From positions 1-39,462 of the forward strand of contig NZ_JADPKS010000061.1 in NCBI RefSeq assembly GCF_023074175.1: a stretch of DNA of 39,462 bases, in the 5' to 3' direction. The notes under the pieces are model-generated. The model was not told the DNA's origin. It saw only the letters and a list, made by a program, of their open reading frames with translations, and ran no database searches. The position numbers and the translations under genes are program-made. Origin of the DNA: Bradyrhizobium sp. 139. Lineage in GTDB: Bacteria; Pseudomonadota; Alphaproteobacteria; Rhizobiales; Xanthobacteraceae. Below, in pieces: positions 1 to 8,615 of the stretch (position 1 is its first letter; each line of letters opens with the position of its first letter).

Positions 1-27
1 GGTGCCGGTGGCGGCGGTGGCCGCTGA
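1..27 (+). CDS. C-terminal end of a gene cut by the window edge
   Basis: Frame 1 reads GAGGGGGR followed by TGA at 25-27, then a hairpin. A Gly-rich tail ending in Arg fits the end of a plus-strand protein convergent with the helicase. Only eight residues are visible, so the family cannot be named and the reading frame itself is inferred. Confidence 0.35.
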   Translation, partial: GAGGGGGR

Positions 28-50
28 TCTCACCGGAATTTTGAAATGAA

Positions 51-78
51 GATGCCGCCGGTGCAATCCGGCGGCATC
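51..78. terminator. Hairpin between convergent genes
   Basis: A perfect 11-bp stem (GATGCCGCCGG at 51-61, CCGGCGGCATC at 68-78) with a 6-nt loop lies between the plus-strand stop at 27 and the helicase stop at 107. There is no good T run on either side, so it is a terminator-like or mRNA-end hairpin rather than a textbook intrinsic terminator. Confidence 0.5.
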
Positions 79-106
79 ATTCCTGTCGGCACTGCACGGC
101 AGCAGT

Positions 107-2080
107 TCAGCCGCGATGCTTCTTCTTCAACTTCTTTCCGGTCGCGCCCCTCACAGACCACGGCGTGACCGGAGACGGCTCCGCGTGGCCCGGCTTGTTC
201 TGATGCTTCTTTTTCTTTCCGAAAGCCGGAGCATCCTCGAATTTCGGCCCGCGCTCGCCGTGAGCCTTGCCGCGTGGTTTGAATTCACTCGCGTCGCGCG
301 CACGATCACCCTGACGTTCCCGATGATCGCCGTCGCCGCCGTCGCGCCGAGGCGCCTTTGACCGCTTCTCCGAAGGCGCCTGCCCCTGCGGCGCATCCGC
401 CATCGGCTCGAGGCGAATATTGTCTTCCTTGTCCGGACGCTTGATCTTGGCGGCGAAGGAGTCCGCGACCCGCTCGGAAATTTCGAACTCGGTGGTGGTG
501 TCCATGATCTTGATGGCGCCGATGTCGCCCTTGTCGATGCCGCCACGACGGCAAATCATCGGCAACAGCCAGCGTGCTTCTGCATTCTTTTTTCGTCCGA
601 TGTTGGCCCGGAACCAGACGCTGCCGTCCGCCATGCCGTGTTTCGGCGACGATTTTCCTGATTTGGATCGGGGCCTTTCGGGGCGATCATCGCCGCGCGA
701 AGTGCGGGCATCGTCGCGTGGCGCGCGGACATTGTCGCGACCGCGATCGTCGCGCGGCCGGCTGCTTCGCTCGCCGGGATCGAGAATGTCTTCGGGCGAC
801 GGCAGCCGCGCGCGATAGAGCCGCGCGAGTGCGGCTGCGATATCCTCGGCCGACCGCTCGGCGAGCAACGCCTGCGCGAGGACCAGATCGTCGGCGGTCG
901 TCTGCTCGGTGAACAACACGTCCTTCATGCGCTCATGATCGAGCTTGCGGATTTCCTCCGCCTGCGGCGCCGTGCCCCAGACCGCGTCGATCCCGGAGAG
1001 ATTGAGCAGCAGTTCCGCGCGCCGCCGTCGCGCCGGCACCACCAGCAGGACGCTTGTTCCCTTTCGTCCCGCGCGCCCGGTGCGGCCCGAGCGATGCTGC
1101 ATGACCTCGGCGTCGTTGGGCAGATCGGCATGGATGACGAGGTCGAGGCTCGGCAAGTCGATACCGCGGGCGGCTACGTCGGTCGCCACGCAAACGCGAG
1201 CCCGTCCATCCCGCAATGACTGGAGCGCCAGGGTTCGCTCGTTCTGCGTCAATTCGCCCGAGAGAGCGACGACGGAGAAACCGCGTTCCAGGAGCGCCGC
1301 CTGCAAATGCCGGACGGCATCGCGCGTGCTGCAAAACACCAGGGCGCTTGGCGCCTCGAAGAAACGGAGCACGTTGACGACCGCATGCTCGACATCGCCG
1401 GGGGCGACCCGGATGGCGCGGTATTCGATGTCGGCGTGACCGCCTTCGTCGCCGGCGACCTCGATCCGAAACGCCTGCTGCTGATATTGCTTGGCCAGCG
1501 CCACGATGCCGCGCGGAAACGTCGCCGAGAACAGCAGGGTGCGGCGGGTCTCCGGCGTGGTCTTGAGGATGAATTCCATGTCCTCGCGAAAGCCGAGATT
1601 GAGCATCTCGTCGGCCTCGTCGAGGACGACGACCTTCAATTCCGAAATGTCGAGACGGTTGCGGCGCAAATGATCGCACAATCGGCCGGGCGTGCCGACG
1701 ACGATGTGAGCACCCGCGGCAAGCTCGCGCTGCTCGCGGCGCGGATCCATGCCGCCGACACAGGAGACGACGCGTCCGTCCGCGTGCTGATAAATCCAGG
1801 CCAGCTCGCGATGGACCTGCAAGGCGAGCTCGCGGGTCGGCGCCACGATCAAGGCGAGCGGAGCGCCCGCCCGCTCGAACCGCTCGGCGTTACCGAGCAG
1901 CTCTTTGGCCATGGCCAGACCATAGGCCAGCGTCTTGCCGGAACCGGTTTGGGCTGAAACCAGGAGGTCGCGGTCGGCCGCTTCCTCAGCGAGCACGGCG
2001 AGCTGAACGGGGGTTGGACGGTCGTAGTTCCGCTCGGCCAAAGCTCGGGCGAGCGGCGGACTAATGGTCGGGAATGACAC
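107..2080 (-). CDS. DEAD-box ATP-dependent RNA helicase with DbpA-type RNA-binding domain
   Basis: ATP-dependent RNA unwinding, probably in ribosome assembly or RNA turnover. Counting from an upstream ATG at 2233, the helicase core shows a Q motif (RPTPVQ, about residue 72), motif I AQTGSGKT (94-101), PTRELA (132-137), TPGR, DEAD (205-208), SAT (236-238), ATDVAARGID and HRSGRTGRAGR. After an Arg/Asp-rich linker comes a DbpA-like RNA-binding fold (GSVWFRANIGRKKN...ADSF), then a very basic Lys-rich tail ending LKKKHRG. The start given is a GTG just before SFPTISPP, where family similarity should begin. The ATG at 2233 would add about 51 poorly structured residues. Neither start has a clear Shine-Dalgarno site. 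The DbpA-type domain suggests contact with structured rRNA; the exact target is inference. Confidence 0.92.
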   Translation of the reverse strand: MSFPTISPPLARALAERNYDRPTPVQLAVLAEEAADRDLLVSAQTGSGKTLAYGLAMAKELLGNAERFERAGAPLALIVAPTRELALQVHRELAWIYQHADGRVVSCVGGMDPRREQRELAAGAHIVVGTPGRLCDHLRRNRLDISELKVVVLDEADEMLNLGFREDMEFILKTTPETRRTLLFSATFPRGIVALAKQYQQQAFRIEVAGDEGGHADIEYRAIRVAPGDVEHAVVNVLRFFEAPSALVFCSTRDAVRHLQAALLERGFSVVALSGELTQNERTLALQSLRDGRARVCVATDVAARGIDLPSLDLVIHADLPNDAEVMQHRSGRTGRAGRKGTSVLLVVPARRRRAELLLNLSGIDAVWGTAPQAEEIRKLDHERMKDVLFTEQTTADDLVLAQALLAERSAEDIAAALARLYRARLPSPEDILDPGERSSRPRDDRGRDNVRAPRDDARTSRGDDRPERPRSKSGKSSPKHGMADGSVWFRANIGRKKNAEARWLLPMICRRGGIDKGDIGAIKIMDTTTEFEISERVADSFAAKIKRPDKEDNIRLEPMADAPQGQAPSEKRSKAPRRDGGDGDHRERQGDRARDASEFKPRGKAHGERGPKFEDAPAFGKKKKHQNKPGHAEPSPVTPWSVRGATGKKLKKKHRG

Positions 2081-2396
2081 GAGATGAAAAACCTTGGTTG
2101 GTCCAGGCGCGGAACGTTGAGCCGCGCGACCTGAAGCTTTCGTGCGCGGCACATGGTCCGGCTGCACGGGTGGTGATTTGATTTGGACGCTCTTTACGCC
2201 AAGCGCGGACAAATCACCATGCCTATGACGCATGGCTTCGGCGACATCGAGAATAAGCCTTACCGGCCGCCGGACCCACTACATCAAGCGTTTTGGGGTC
2301 GATTTGCTGCATATAGCGAGATTTCGCGCCAAAGCGGTGGATTTTCACGATTGTGGTGGGGAGTGCGCTCGGCCGAAGCTACCGGAGCGCCACCCT

Positions 2397-2837
2397 TCAT
2401 ATGTCTGCAAACACCTCCAGGAGATTGCCGTCCGGATCGCGGAAGAACAGCGTGCGGTGACCAAACGACTGGTCCGTCGGCGGCGACAGCAGCGCCACGC
2501 CCTGCCGCACCAGTTCATCGGCACATTGATCGACCTCGGCCGCGGACACCTTGAAGGCCAGTTGCAGCGAGGCGCTGCCCGCCGGCGTCGGCGCATCGGC
2601 GGCGGTCCGGCTCGGTCTCGCCAGCGCCAGCGTATTGCCGCCCAAGCCGTATTCGATCCAATTCGGCGAGAGCTCGCGCAGCAGCGGAAAGGCGAGAACG
2701 TCCTCGTAGAAGCGGCGCATTGCGGCCATGTCGCGCACGAAGATGACAGTGTAGTCGATCGCGCGAATGGCGCTGAAGGGCGAGCGGCCGCGCTTGTCTC
2801 GTTGGCCTGTTTGTTCGTCCATCATCGTGTCCTTCAT
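2397..2837 (-). CDS. VOC (glyoxalase/dioxygenase superfamily) protein
   Basis: A 146-aa single VOC module. It has the typical beta-alpha-beta-beta-beta pattern: an opening strand (AIDYTVIFVRDM), a RFYEDVL helix, and the closing FFRDPDGNLLEVFAD, which ends in the conserved acidic metal-ligand position. The substrate cannot be inferred. Members act as glyoxalases, dioxygenases or resistance proteins. Translation may begin at the ATG-ATG at 2825 (MMDEQTG), because AAGGA lies just before it; the ATG at 2837 has a poor site. The gene stands alone between the helicase and the alcohol dehydrogenase, and a palindromic repeat follows its start region. Confidence 0.8.
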   Translation of the reverse strand: MKDTMMDEQTGQRDKRGRSPFSAIRAIDYTVIFVRDMAAMRRFYEDVLAFPLLRELSPNWIEYGLGGNTLALARPSRTAADAPTPAGSASLQLAFKVSAAEVDQCADELVRQGVALLSPPTDQSFGHRTLFFRDPDGNLLEVFADI

Positions 2838-2854
2838 TCCAAATCATCGCAGGA

Positions 2855-2936
2855 CGTAGCCCGCATGAGCGCAGCGAAATGCGGGAAGGCCCCGTCAACA
2901 ACGGGCCCGGATATCGCTGCGCTCATCCGGGCCACG
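2855..2936. repeat. Dispersed intergenic palindrome, copy 1
   Basis: Two long imperfect inverted arms face each other: GTAGCCCGCATGAGCGCAGC (from 2856) and GCTGCGCTCATCCGGGCCAC (from 2916). The same element recurs at 4184-4255. It lies between the VOC start and the dehydrogenase stop. This type of GTAGCCCGxATGAGCG palindrome is common between genes in Bradyrhizobium (recalled, not searched). Confidence 0.75.
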
Positions 2937-2941
2937 AGTCT

Positions 2942-4093
2942 TCATTCCACCAGTTCCGGCCACGGCACGATGGTCGATTTCACCGTCTTCATCGCCATGG
3001 CGTCCCTGACCGCTTGCGCGACGCCCGCTTCCGTGAACGGATAGATCGTCTGCATCTGCAGCCACGGATATTTGTCACGCGTGCGGTAGAGCATGTCGAC
3101 GCCGAGCGGCAGATCGTTGCCGGTAAAACCCCAGGAGCCGAGCACGTTGAGGTCCTTGGTGCAGATGCGGTGCCAGGAGGTCTCGATCGAGCCGGCATCG
3201 GTGAACTGACCCATCTCGACATAGGTGCCGCCGTCGCGCAGCATCTCGATGCCTTCTGGCCCTGCGGTCGGATGTCCCGAGCAATCCATCACCAGATCGG
3301 CGCCGAACTGGCCGACGATCTCACGCACGCGCGCGATGCGATCTTGCGGCGACGTCAGCTCCTCGATGTTCACCGTCGCTTCTGCGCCGAATTCGCGGGC
3401 GAGCTTGAGACGCGGCTCTTCCGGCGCGCCGACGCAGATCACGCGCCCTGCTCCCATCTCCTGCGCGGCGGCGACCGCCAGAATACCGATCGGGCCCGAG
3501 CCCTGGATCACGACGGTGTCGCCCCAGCTGAAACCGCCGGCACGGCTGGCGCGGTTGAAGGCGCGGATGCAGGACGTCAGCGGCTCGGACAGCGCGCCCA
3601 GCCGCAGCGACATGTCGTCGGGCAGCTTGTAGATCTTGGTGCCCGGCAGCATATCGAAATCGACATAAACATATTCGGCCCAGCCGCCCCACATGTGAGG
3701 CGCCTTGTCGAAGCCGAGATAGCGGCCGTAATAGACTGGCGTCAGGCACTTGTTCGCGGTCTGCGGATAATGGACGCAGTAATAGCAGGGGCCGCAGGGC
3801 ATCAGCGGCGGGATCATCACCTTCGAGCCGACCTTGAGCGGCTTGCCCATGAAGTCTTCGGTGAATTCGTCGCCGCATTCGACGATGACGCCACCGAGTT
3901 CATGGCCGAGCGTGAACGGCCACGGCAAAGGCTTCGGCCAGTGGCCTTTGAGAATGTGCAGGTCGGTGCCGCAGACGCCGCAAGCTCCGACCTTGATCAG
4001 CGCACCCTTCCTGCCGACCTTCGGCCACGGCACCGTGCGGATGACCGGCTCCGAGCCCGGCCCTGCGTGGGTGCAGACGCGGATCTGTTCCAT
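2942..4093 (-). CDS. Zinc-dependent alcohol dehydrogenase (MDR superfamily)
   Basis: A 383-aa medium-chain dehydrogenase that should oxidise an alcohol or polyol with NAD(P). The catalytic-zinc residues are Cys41 (GVCGTDLH) and His64-Glu65 (LGHELGG). The structural-zinc lobe has Cys100, 103, 106 and 116, with a longer last spacing than usual. The Rossmann fold shows GSGPIGILAVAAAQEMGA, with the coenzyme site after it. Length matches the family. The ATG at 4093 is preceded on its strand by a GAGGAAA-type ribosome site. The substrate is not evident; the large WPKPLPWPFTLGHE segment and long structural lobe recall sorbitol/threonine dehydrogenase-like subgroups. It is transcribed alone, flanked on both sides by copies of the same palindromic repeat. 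Confidence 0.9.
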   Translation of the reverse strand: MEQIRVCTHAGPGSEPVIRTVPWPKVGRKGALIKVGACGVCGTDLHILKGHWPKPLPWPFTLGHELGGVIVECGDEFTEDFMGKPLKVGSKVMIPPLMPCGPCYYCVHYPQTANKCLTPVYYGRYLGFDKAPHMWGGWAEYVYVDFDMLPGTKIYKLPDDMSLRLGALSEPLTSCIRAFNRASRAGGFSWGDTVVIQGSGPIGILAVAAAQEMGAGRVICVGAPEEPRLKLAREFGAEATVNIEELTSPQDRIARVREIVGQFGADLVMDCSGHPTAGPEGIEMLRDGGTYVEMGQFTDAGSIETSWHRICTKDLNVLGSWGFTGNDLPLGVDMLYRTRDKYPWLQMQTIYPFTEAGVAQAVRDAMAMKTVKSTIVPWPELVE

Positions 4094-4183
4094 GGCTGTT
4101 TCCTCGATGCCCGTCTGTTATGATTGTGGTGCGGGCTAAAGGAAGCGTATGTGAGATGCGCGTTGATGCCAAGCCGCGGTCTT

Positions 4184-4255
4184 GTAGCCTGTATGAGCGA
4201 AGCATATGCGGGAAGACGATCGACGCGGATGTCGCTGCGCTTATCCGGGGCTACG
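4184..4255. repeat. Dispersed intergenic palindrome, copy 2
   Basis: GTAGCCTGTATGAGCGAAGC from 4184 faces GCTGCGCTTATCCGGGGCTA near 4233-4252, the same layout as the copy at 2855-2936 but more diverged. Together the two copies bracket the alcohol dehydrogenase gene. Confidence 0.7.
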
Positions 4256-4446
4256 GGTTAGCGCTCACGATCCATCCTTCGAGGCACGCAAGGGCGCGCA
4301 CCTCAGCGACAACCGCTTCGCGGTTGCGCGGGGATGACGGTGGAGTGTGTGGCAGCGATGCATGGCTGATCTCCAGGCACACCCAAGTGTCTTGAGCGAC
4401 GGATCGCGACCGTGTAGGGACGGCCAAATCCCACCCAGGTGACTAC
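4256..4446. other. Intergenic region upstream of MFS gene
   Basis: No gene is supported here. A second repeat-like segment (about 4270-4345) holds CATCCTTCGAGGCACGC and the small palindrome AACCGCTTCGCGGTT at 4313-4327, resembling another Bradyrhizobium intergenic repeat (recalled only). The end carries CCCAGGTGACTAC, a reasonable ribosome site for the TTG start at 4447. No clear -35/-10 pair was found. Confidence 0.4.
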
Positions 4447-5694
4447 TTGAACCCCCTCCCCCAAAATCCCGTCGTCGCGTCCGGCTCGTTCGCGGCGATG
4501 AAGTCCGTGCCCTACCGTCTCCAGTTCCTGGCTTACGTGCTGGCGATGATGGCTGACAACATCGAGCATGTGATCAGCTACTGGGTGGTGTTCCAGAAAT
4601 TCCATTCGCCGGCGCTGGCGGGCTTTGCGGTGCTGTCGCACTGGCTGCCGTTCCTGCTGTTCTCGGTCGCGGTCGGCGGGCTCGCCGACCGCATCGATCC
4701 GCGCCGCATCATCCAGTGCGGCATGCTGCTGTTCATCGTCGCCTCGGCCGGTTGGGGCTTCTTCTTCATCACCGATACGATCCAGATGTGGCACGCGATG
4801 TTGCTGCTCGTGATGCATGGCTGCGCCGGCGTGCTGTGGCAGACGCCGAATCAACTCCTGCTGTACGACCTCGTCGGCCCTGCCGACCTGCCAAGCGCGG
4901 TGCGGCTGAACGCGATGGCGCGCTATCTCGGCATCCTGGTTGGCCCCGCCGTCGGCGGAATCATCATGCTGACGCTCGGCACCTCGCACGGCATCATCTT
5001 CAACACGCTGTTCTATCTGCCGATGCTGCTGTGGCTGTTCTGGGCGCCGGTGCACGACAAGAGCGTCGCGGTGCGGCGCTTCGCCGTGCGCGGCCTGGCC
5101 GACATCATGCTGACCATCCGCGCCATCGGCACCCAGCCGGTGCTGACCGCAATGACGTGGCTCGCCGGCCTCACCTCCTTCATGATCGGCAACGCCTATC
5201 ACGCGCAGATGCCCGGGTTTGCCGGCGATCTCGGCCACGGCGATCCCGGCGTGTCCTACAGTGTGCTGCTCGCGGCCGATGCGGCCGGCGCGCTGCTCGC
5301 CGGCATCGCGCTGGAATCCTTGGGACGATTGAAGGGCACGCCGCGCACCGCGATCACGCTCGCGATGCTCTGGAGTGTGGCGCTGCTCGGCTTCGCCTCG
5401 GTGCGGATCTATCCGGTTGCGATCGTGCTGTTGTTTTTTGCCGGCTTCTTCGAGCTGTCCTTCAACACCATGGCGCAAGCGCTGGTGCAATTAAATGCGC
5501 CGTCCGACATCCGCGGCCGGGTCGTCGGCCTCTACAACATGGCCGGGCTCGGGATGCGGGCTTTCAGCGGCATCACCGTCGGCCTGTTCGGCGCGGCGAT
5601 CGGCATTCACTGGTCGCTCGGGCTGGCGGGTACGGTGCTGCTGGCGCTGCTGTGTCTTCTCTATGGGCGCGTGACGAGGAAGACAGCCGGTTGA
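4447..5694 (+). CDS. MFS transporter (EntS/MFS_3-like)
   Basis: A 415-aa inner-membrane protein with about 12 hydrophobic segments and the MFS loop 2-3 signature as GGLADRIDPRRIIQCG. The size and the pattern of an N-terminal half followed by a short loop and a second half fit drug or siderophore exporters of the EntS/MFS_3 group. The substrate is unknown. The TTG start is supported by CAGGTG a few bases upstream; the ATG at 4498 (MKSVPYRLQ) is the alternative and lacks a ribosome site. A second, unrelated MFS gene follows 51 bp downstream in the same direction, so the two may be co-transcribed. Confidence 0.85.
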   Translation: MNPLPQNPVVASGSFAAMKSVPYRLQFLAYVLAMMADNIEHVISYWVVFQKFHSPALAGFAVLSHWLPFLLFSVAVGGLADRIDPRRIIQCGMLLFIVASAGWGFFFITDTIQMWHAMLLLVMHGCAGVLWQTPNQLLLYDLVGPADLPSAVRLNAMARYLGILVGPAVGGIIMLTLGTSHGIIFNTLFYLPMLLWLFWAPVHDKSVAVRRFAVRGLADIMLTIRAIGTQPVLTAMTWLAGLTSFMIGNAYHAQMPGFAGDLGHGDPGVSYSVLLAADAAGALLAGIALESLGRLKGTPRTAITLAMLWSVALLGFASVRIYPVAIVLLFFAGFFELSFNTMAQALVQLNAPSDIRGRVVGLYNMAGLGMRAFSGITVGLFGAAIGIHWSLGLAGTVLLALLCLLYGRVTRKTAG

Positions 5695-5745
5695 CTCCGG
5701 CCTCTCCCCACCGCACCCTCGACATGGGCTTGAGGAGATGAGGCG

Positions 5746-6912
5746 TTGCGCAATCGCTGGGGCATTCTTGCGATCCTGTTCGTCGTGCGCCTCACCATCG
5801 CGTTTCAGTTCCAGAGCGTGGCGGCGGTCGCACCGCTGCTGCAACAGACCTTTGGCGTCGGCCTCGCCGATATCGGCATCCTGATCGGGCTCTACTTCAC
5901 GCCGGGTGTCGTGCTGGCGCTGCCGGGCGGCGCGATCGGCCGGACTCTTGGCGACAAGCCGACGACGGTCGCGGCGCTGTTGCTGATGACGGCCGGCAGC
6001 CTCGTCATGGCAACCACCGAGATCTGGGGCTGGCAGATGGCGGGCCGGCTCGTCTCCGGCGCCGGCGGCGTGCTGCTGACGGTGCAGCTCACCAAGATGG
6101 GCACCGACTGGTTCGCCGGGAAGGAGATCGCCACCGCCATGGCGATCTTCGTCAACTCCTGGCCGGCCGGCGTTGCGATCTCGCTGCTGGTGCTGCCGGC
6201 GATCGGCACAGCTTATGGCGCAAGCGCGGTGTTCCTGACGGCGGGCGCACTCACTGCAATCGGTATGGTGCTGATCACACTCTATCAGCCGCCGCCGGGA
6301 GCGACGGCCAGCACAGCCGGCTCAGGCCGGCTCGATCCCCTCGCGCTGCTGGCAGTGATCGTCGCGGGCACGATCTGGGGACTCTACAATGTCGGCTTCG
6401 CCATGATCTTCTCGTTCGGCCCGTCGCTGCTCGCCGAACGCGGCTGGAGCATTGCGGCGGCAGGCTCGGCGATCAGCCTCGTGATGTGGCTGTCGGTGAT
6501 CTCGGTGCCATCAGGCGGCTATCTCGCCGATCGCTTCAAGCGCCCGCTCGTGCTCGCGATCGCGGCCAGCCTCGTGGTGGCCGGGCTGCTGGCGTGGCTG
6601 CCGCGATCGGACGCGGTGATCACGATCCTCGTCCTGATCGGCCTCATCGGCGGCCTTCCGGCCGGGCCCATCATGAGCCTTGCGGCCCGTGTGCTCACGC
6701 CGGAGACAAGAGCCATCGGCATGGGCGTGTTCTACACTCTTTTCTATGCCGCGATGATGCTGGGCCCGGCGGTGGCCGGCTGGCTCGCCAAATCGGCCGG
6801 GACTGCGGCGGTTGCACTCGACCTCGGCGCGCTGGCGGTGCTGGCCTGCCCGCCGCTGATGTGGCTTTTCGAGCGCGTTGTGTCTGTCCGTAACCGTCGC
6901 GCGAAATCATAA
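5746..6912 (+). CDS. MFS transporter (CynX/NimT-like)
   Basis: A 388-aa polytopic protein with about 12 membrane segments, including GLYFTPGVVLALPGGAIGRTLGDK in the loop 2-3 region and SGGYLADRFKRP in the second half. The early FQFQSVAAVAPLLQQ and the fold size are typical of the cyanate/nitroimidazole-type MFS group, but the substrate is not predictable. The start is TTG at 5746 behind a strong GAGGAGATGAGG. It lies 51 bp after the preceding MFS gene. Two tandem, non-homologous MFS genes suggest a shared transport theme, but nothing in the sequence names it. Confidence 0.85.
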   Translation: MRNRWGILAILFVVRLTIAFQFQSVAAVAPLLQQTFGVGLADIGILIGLYFTPGVVLALPGGAIGRTLGDKPTTVAALLLMTAGSLVMATTEIWGWQMAGRLVSGAGGVLLTVQLTKMGTDWFAGKEIATAMAIFVNSWPAGVAISLLVLPAIGTAYGASAVFLTAGALTAIGMVLITLYQPPPGATASTAGSGRLDPLALLAVIVAGTIWGLYNVGFAMIFSFGPSLLAERGWSIAAAGSAISLVMWLSVISVPSGGYLADRFKRPLVLAIAASLVVAGLLAWLPRSDAVITILVLIGLIGGLPAGPIMSLAARVLTPETRAIGMGVFYTLFYAAMMLGPAVAGWLAKSAGTAAVALDLGALAVLACPPLMWLFERVVSVRNRRAKS

Positions 6913-6981
6913 CGCAGCATTAACCCTGTGCACCTTAGGGTCGTCCCGGACTCCGCCCGGGCGGGGGGTCGGGTAGTGAAA

Positions 6982-7593
6982 ATGGCGTTGGCGAACAAAA
7001 AATTTCTTCCGGCCGCCGAGGAACGTCGGCGTTTCCAGCGGGTGAAGGTTCACCTGCTCGGCCGCTACATGCTGCCGGACCGCCGTGAATTCCCCTGCCA
7101 GGTGATCAACATGTCGCCGGGCGGATTGGCGCTTTTGGCGCCCGGCATCGGCAATGTCGGCGACCGCGTGGTCGCCTATCTCGACCATATCGGCCGCGTC
7201 GAGGGCAAGATTACCCGCATCATCGACAATGGCTTCGCCATGACGGTCGGAGCGACGCCCCGCAAGCGCGACAAGCTCGCCGCTCAGCTCACCTGGCTCG
7301 CCAACCGCGATATCCTCAATCTTCCGGAGGACCGCCGCCACGACCGTATCGTGCCGCGCAACCCGATCGCGGTGCTGACACTCGAGGACGGCACCAAGAT
7401 GACCTGCCGCATCATCGATCTGTCGCTGTCCGGCGCGGCCATCGCCGCGGAGAACCGCCCGCCGCTGAAATCGACGGTTCTGCTCGGACGGGTCCAGGGC
7501 CGCGTGGTCCGAAACCTCGAAGACGGCTTCGCGCTGGAGTTCGTCCACGCGCAACTGATCGAGACACTCGAAGAGAGCGTTACCGCGCGGTAA
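6982..7593 (+). CDS. Tandem PilZ-domain protein (cyclic di-GMP receptor candidate)
   Basis: A 203-aa cytosolic protein with two PilZ modules. The first starts at ERRRFQR, with NMSPGG as the second half of the motif. The second starts at RRHDRIVPRN with DLSLSGAAI. The RxxxR plus (D/N)xSxxG pair is the cyclic di-GMP binding signature; both modules are close to consensus, the first with N for D. There is no output domain, so it would act by protein contact. The ATG at 6982 is chosen; GTG at 6976 (VKMALANKK) is equally possible, with a GGGGGG ribosome site upstream. An intrinsic terminator follows. The next gene encodes a LapG-type proteinase, a family itself controlled by cyclic di-GMP in other bacteria. 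Confidence 0.85.
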   Translation: MALANKKFLPAAEERRRFQRVKVHLLGRYMLPDRREFPCQVINMSPGGLALLAPGIGNVGDRVVAYLDHIGRVEGKITRIIDNGFAMTVGATPRKRDKLAAQLTWLANRDILNLPEDRRHDRIVPRNPIAVLTLEDGTKMTCRIIDLSLSGAAIAAENRPPLKSTVLLGRVQGRVVRNLEDGFALEFVHAQLIETLEESVTAR

Positions 7594-7632
7594 AGCGCGA
7601 CGGCGCCAAAACCACTGTGTTTCCAGCCTGAA

Positions 7633-7665
7633 GGCGGCCTCCGCGATGCGGACGCCGCCTTTTTT
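7633..7665 (+). terminator. Intrinsic terminator after PilZ gene
   Basis: The stem GGCGGC-C-TCCGC (7633-7644) pairs with GCGGA-C-GCCGCC (7648-7659) around a GAT loop with one mismatch, followed by six T. It is 40 bp after the PilZ stop. Confidence 0.85.
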
Positions 7666-7744
7666 CGTGCGTCGTGACGGGCCTCGTGCAGTTAACGCAA
7701 GTCCTGTCGGCGCGCCGAAACAGCAATTCCGCCAGCGTTTCGGC

Positions 7745-7860
7745 GTTAATCGATAAAATTTGAGTCAATTGGAGTCATATCGGATTTTATTCGAATTCGA
7801 TTCAAGTATAGATCGAATTCGCCGCGTCTTTTACTTGCATTCGTCTCGACTTGACTTGAC
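7745..7860 (+). promoter_or_regulatory. AT-rich control region with inverted and direct repeats
   Basis: This AT-rich stretch upstream of the proteinase gene holds a perfect 10-bp inverted repeat, CGAATTCGAT (7792-7801) and ATCGAATTCG (7812-7821), separated by 10 bp, so half-sites sit 20 bp apart. Just before it GAGTCA occurs twice at 10-bp spacing (7762, 7772). Just after it is CTTGACTTGACTGACTT (about 7849-7865). The geometry suits a dimeric repressor or activator site; the factor is unknown. Confidence 0.5.
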
Positions 7861-7923
7861 TGACTTAGCGGCAACTCAAAAGCTCCGTGCGAAATGTGGT
7901 CCCAACAAGAAACGGGGGCCGCA

Positions 7924-8547
7924 ATGTTTGACTTCAGGGCACAGGGGAAAGGGTTGGCGCTTGCCGCCATGCTCTTTGGAATCAGCGCGGCAGCGCAGGC
8001 CGGCGAAAGCCGTCTGCTCTACGCGAGCCTCGGCGACACCACGCGTGCGCCGATTGGTTGGGTCGAGTTCTGTGCGGATAATGCCGCCCAGTGCCAGGGC
8101 GCGCCGACGCAAGCGCGCGACATCGTGATGTCGCAGGCCGCATGGCGCGACCTCGTCAAGGTCAATCGCTGGGTCAACGAGACCGTCAAGCCTTTGACCG
8201 ACCAGGAGCACTGGGGCGTGATCGAGAAGTGGTCGCTGCCATCGGATGGTTACGGCGACTGTGAAGACTACGTGCTGTTGAAGCGCAAGATGCTGATCGA
8301 TGCCGGATGGCCGCGCGAGGCCCTGCTCATCACCGTCGTGCGGGACAAGAAGGGCGAAGGGCACGCGGTGCTGACAGTCAAGACCGACAGGGGCGAGTTC
8401 GTTCTCGACAATCAGAACGAGAACGTCGTTGCCTGGACGGAGACCGGCTACCGCTTCGTCAAGCGCCAGTCACAGAGCGATCCCAACGTCTGGGTCTCGC
8501 TCGGCGACACCAGGCCGGCGATCGCCACCGCCAGCGCCAAGAACTAG
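7924..8547 (+). CDS. Secreted transglutaminase-like cysteine proteinase (BTLCP/DUF920, LapG-like)
   Basis: A 207-aa protein with a signal peptide (hydrophobic LALAAMLFGISAAAQA, cleavage after about residue 26). The papain/transglutaminase triad is visible as Cys113 (GDCEDY), His147 (GHAVL) and Asp162 (LDNQ). Known relatives (LapG) cut large surface adhesins in the periplasm and are held back by the cyclic di-GMP receptor LapD. No LapD or adhesin gene is in this window, so that role is inference. The ATG at 7924 is chosen because it gives a proper signal peptide; the ATG at 7894 would put ten polar residues in front. The gene has its own promoter region and terminator. Similar DUF920 proteins occur in many rhizobia, mostly unstudied. 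Confidence 0.88.
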   Translation: MFDFRAQGKGLALAAMLFGISAAAQAGESRLLYASLGDTTRAPIGWVEFCADNAAQCQGAPTQARDIVMSQAAWRDLVKVNRWVNETVKPLTDQEHWGVIEKWSLPSDGYGDCEDYVLLKRKMLIDAGWPREALLITVVRDKKGEGHAVLTVKTDRGEFVLDNQNENVVAWTETGYRFVKRQSQSDPNVWVSLGDTRPAIATASAKN

Positions 8548-8615
8548 CAGTCAGGAAAACGAGTTACGCGACCCGGTCACATCCCCACCCCTCCCCGTCC
8601 CAGACCGGTTCGCGC

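Noticed and set aside
2879..4123. 414-codon plus frame opposite the alcohol dehydrogenase
   Set aside because: Antisense shadow due to high GC; the minus strand has the full zinc and NAD motifs.
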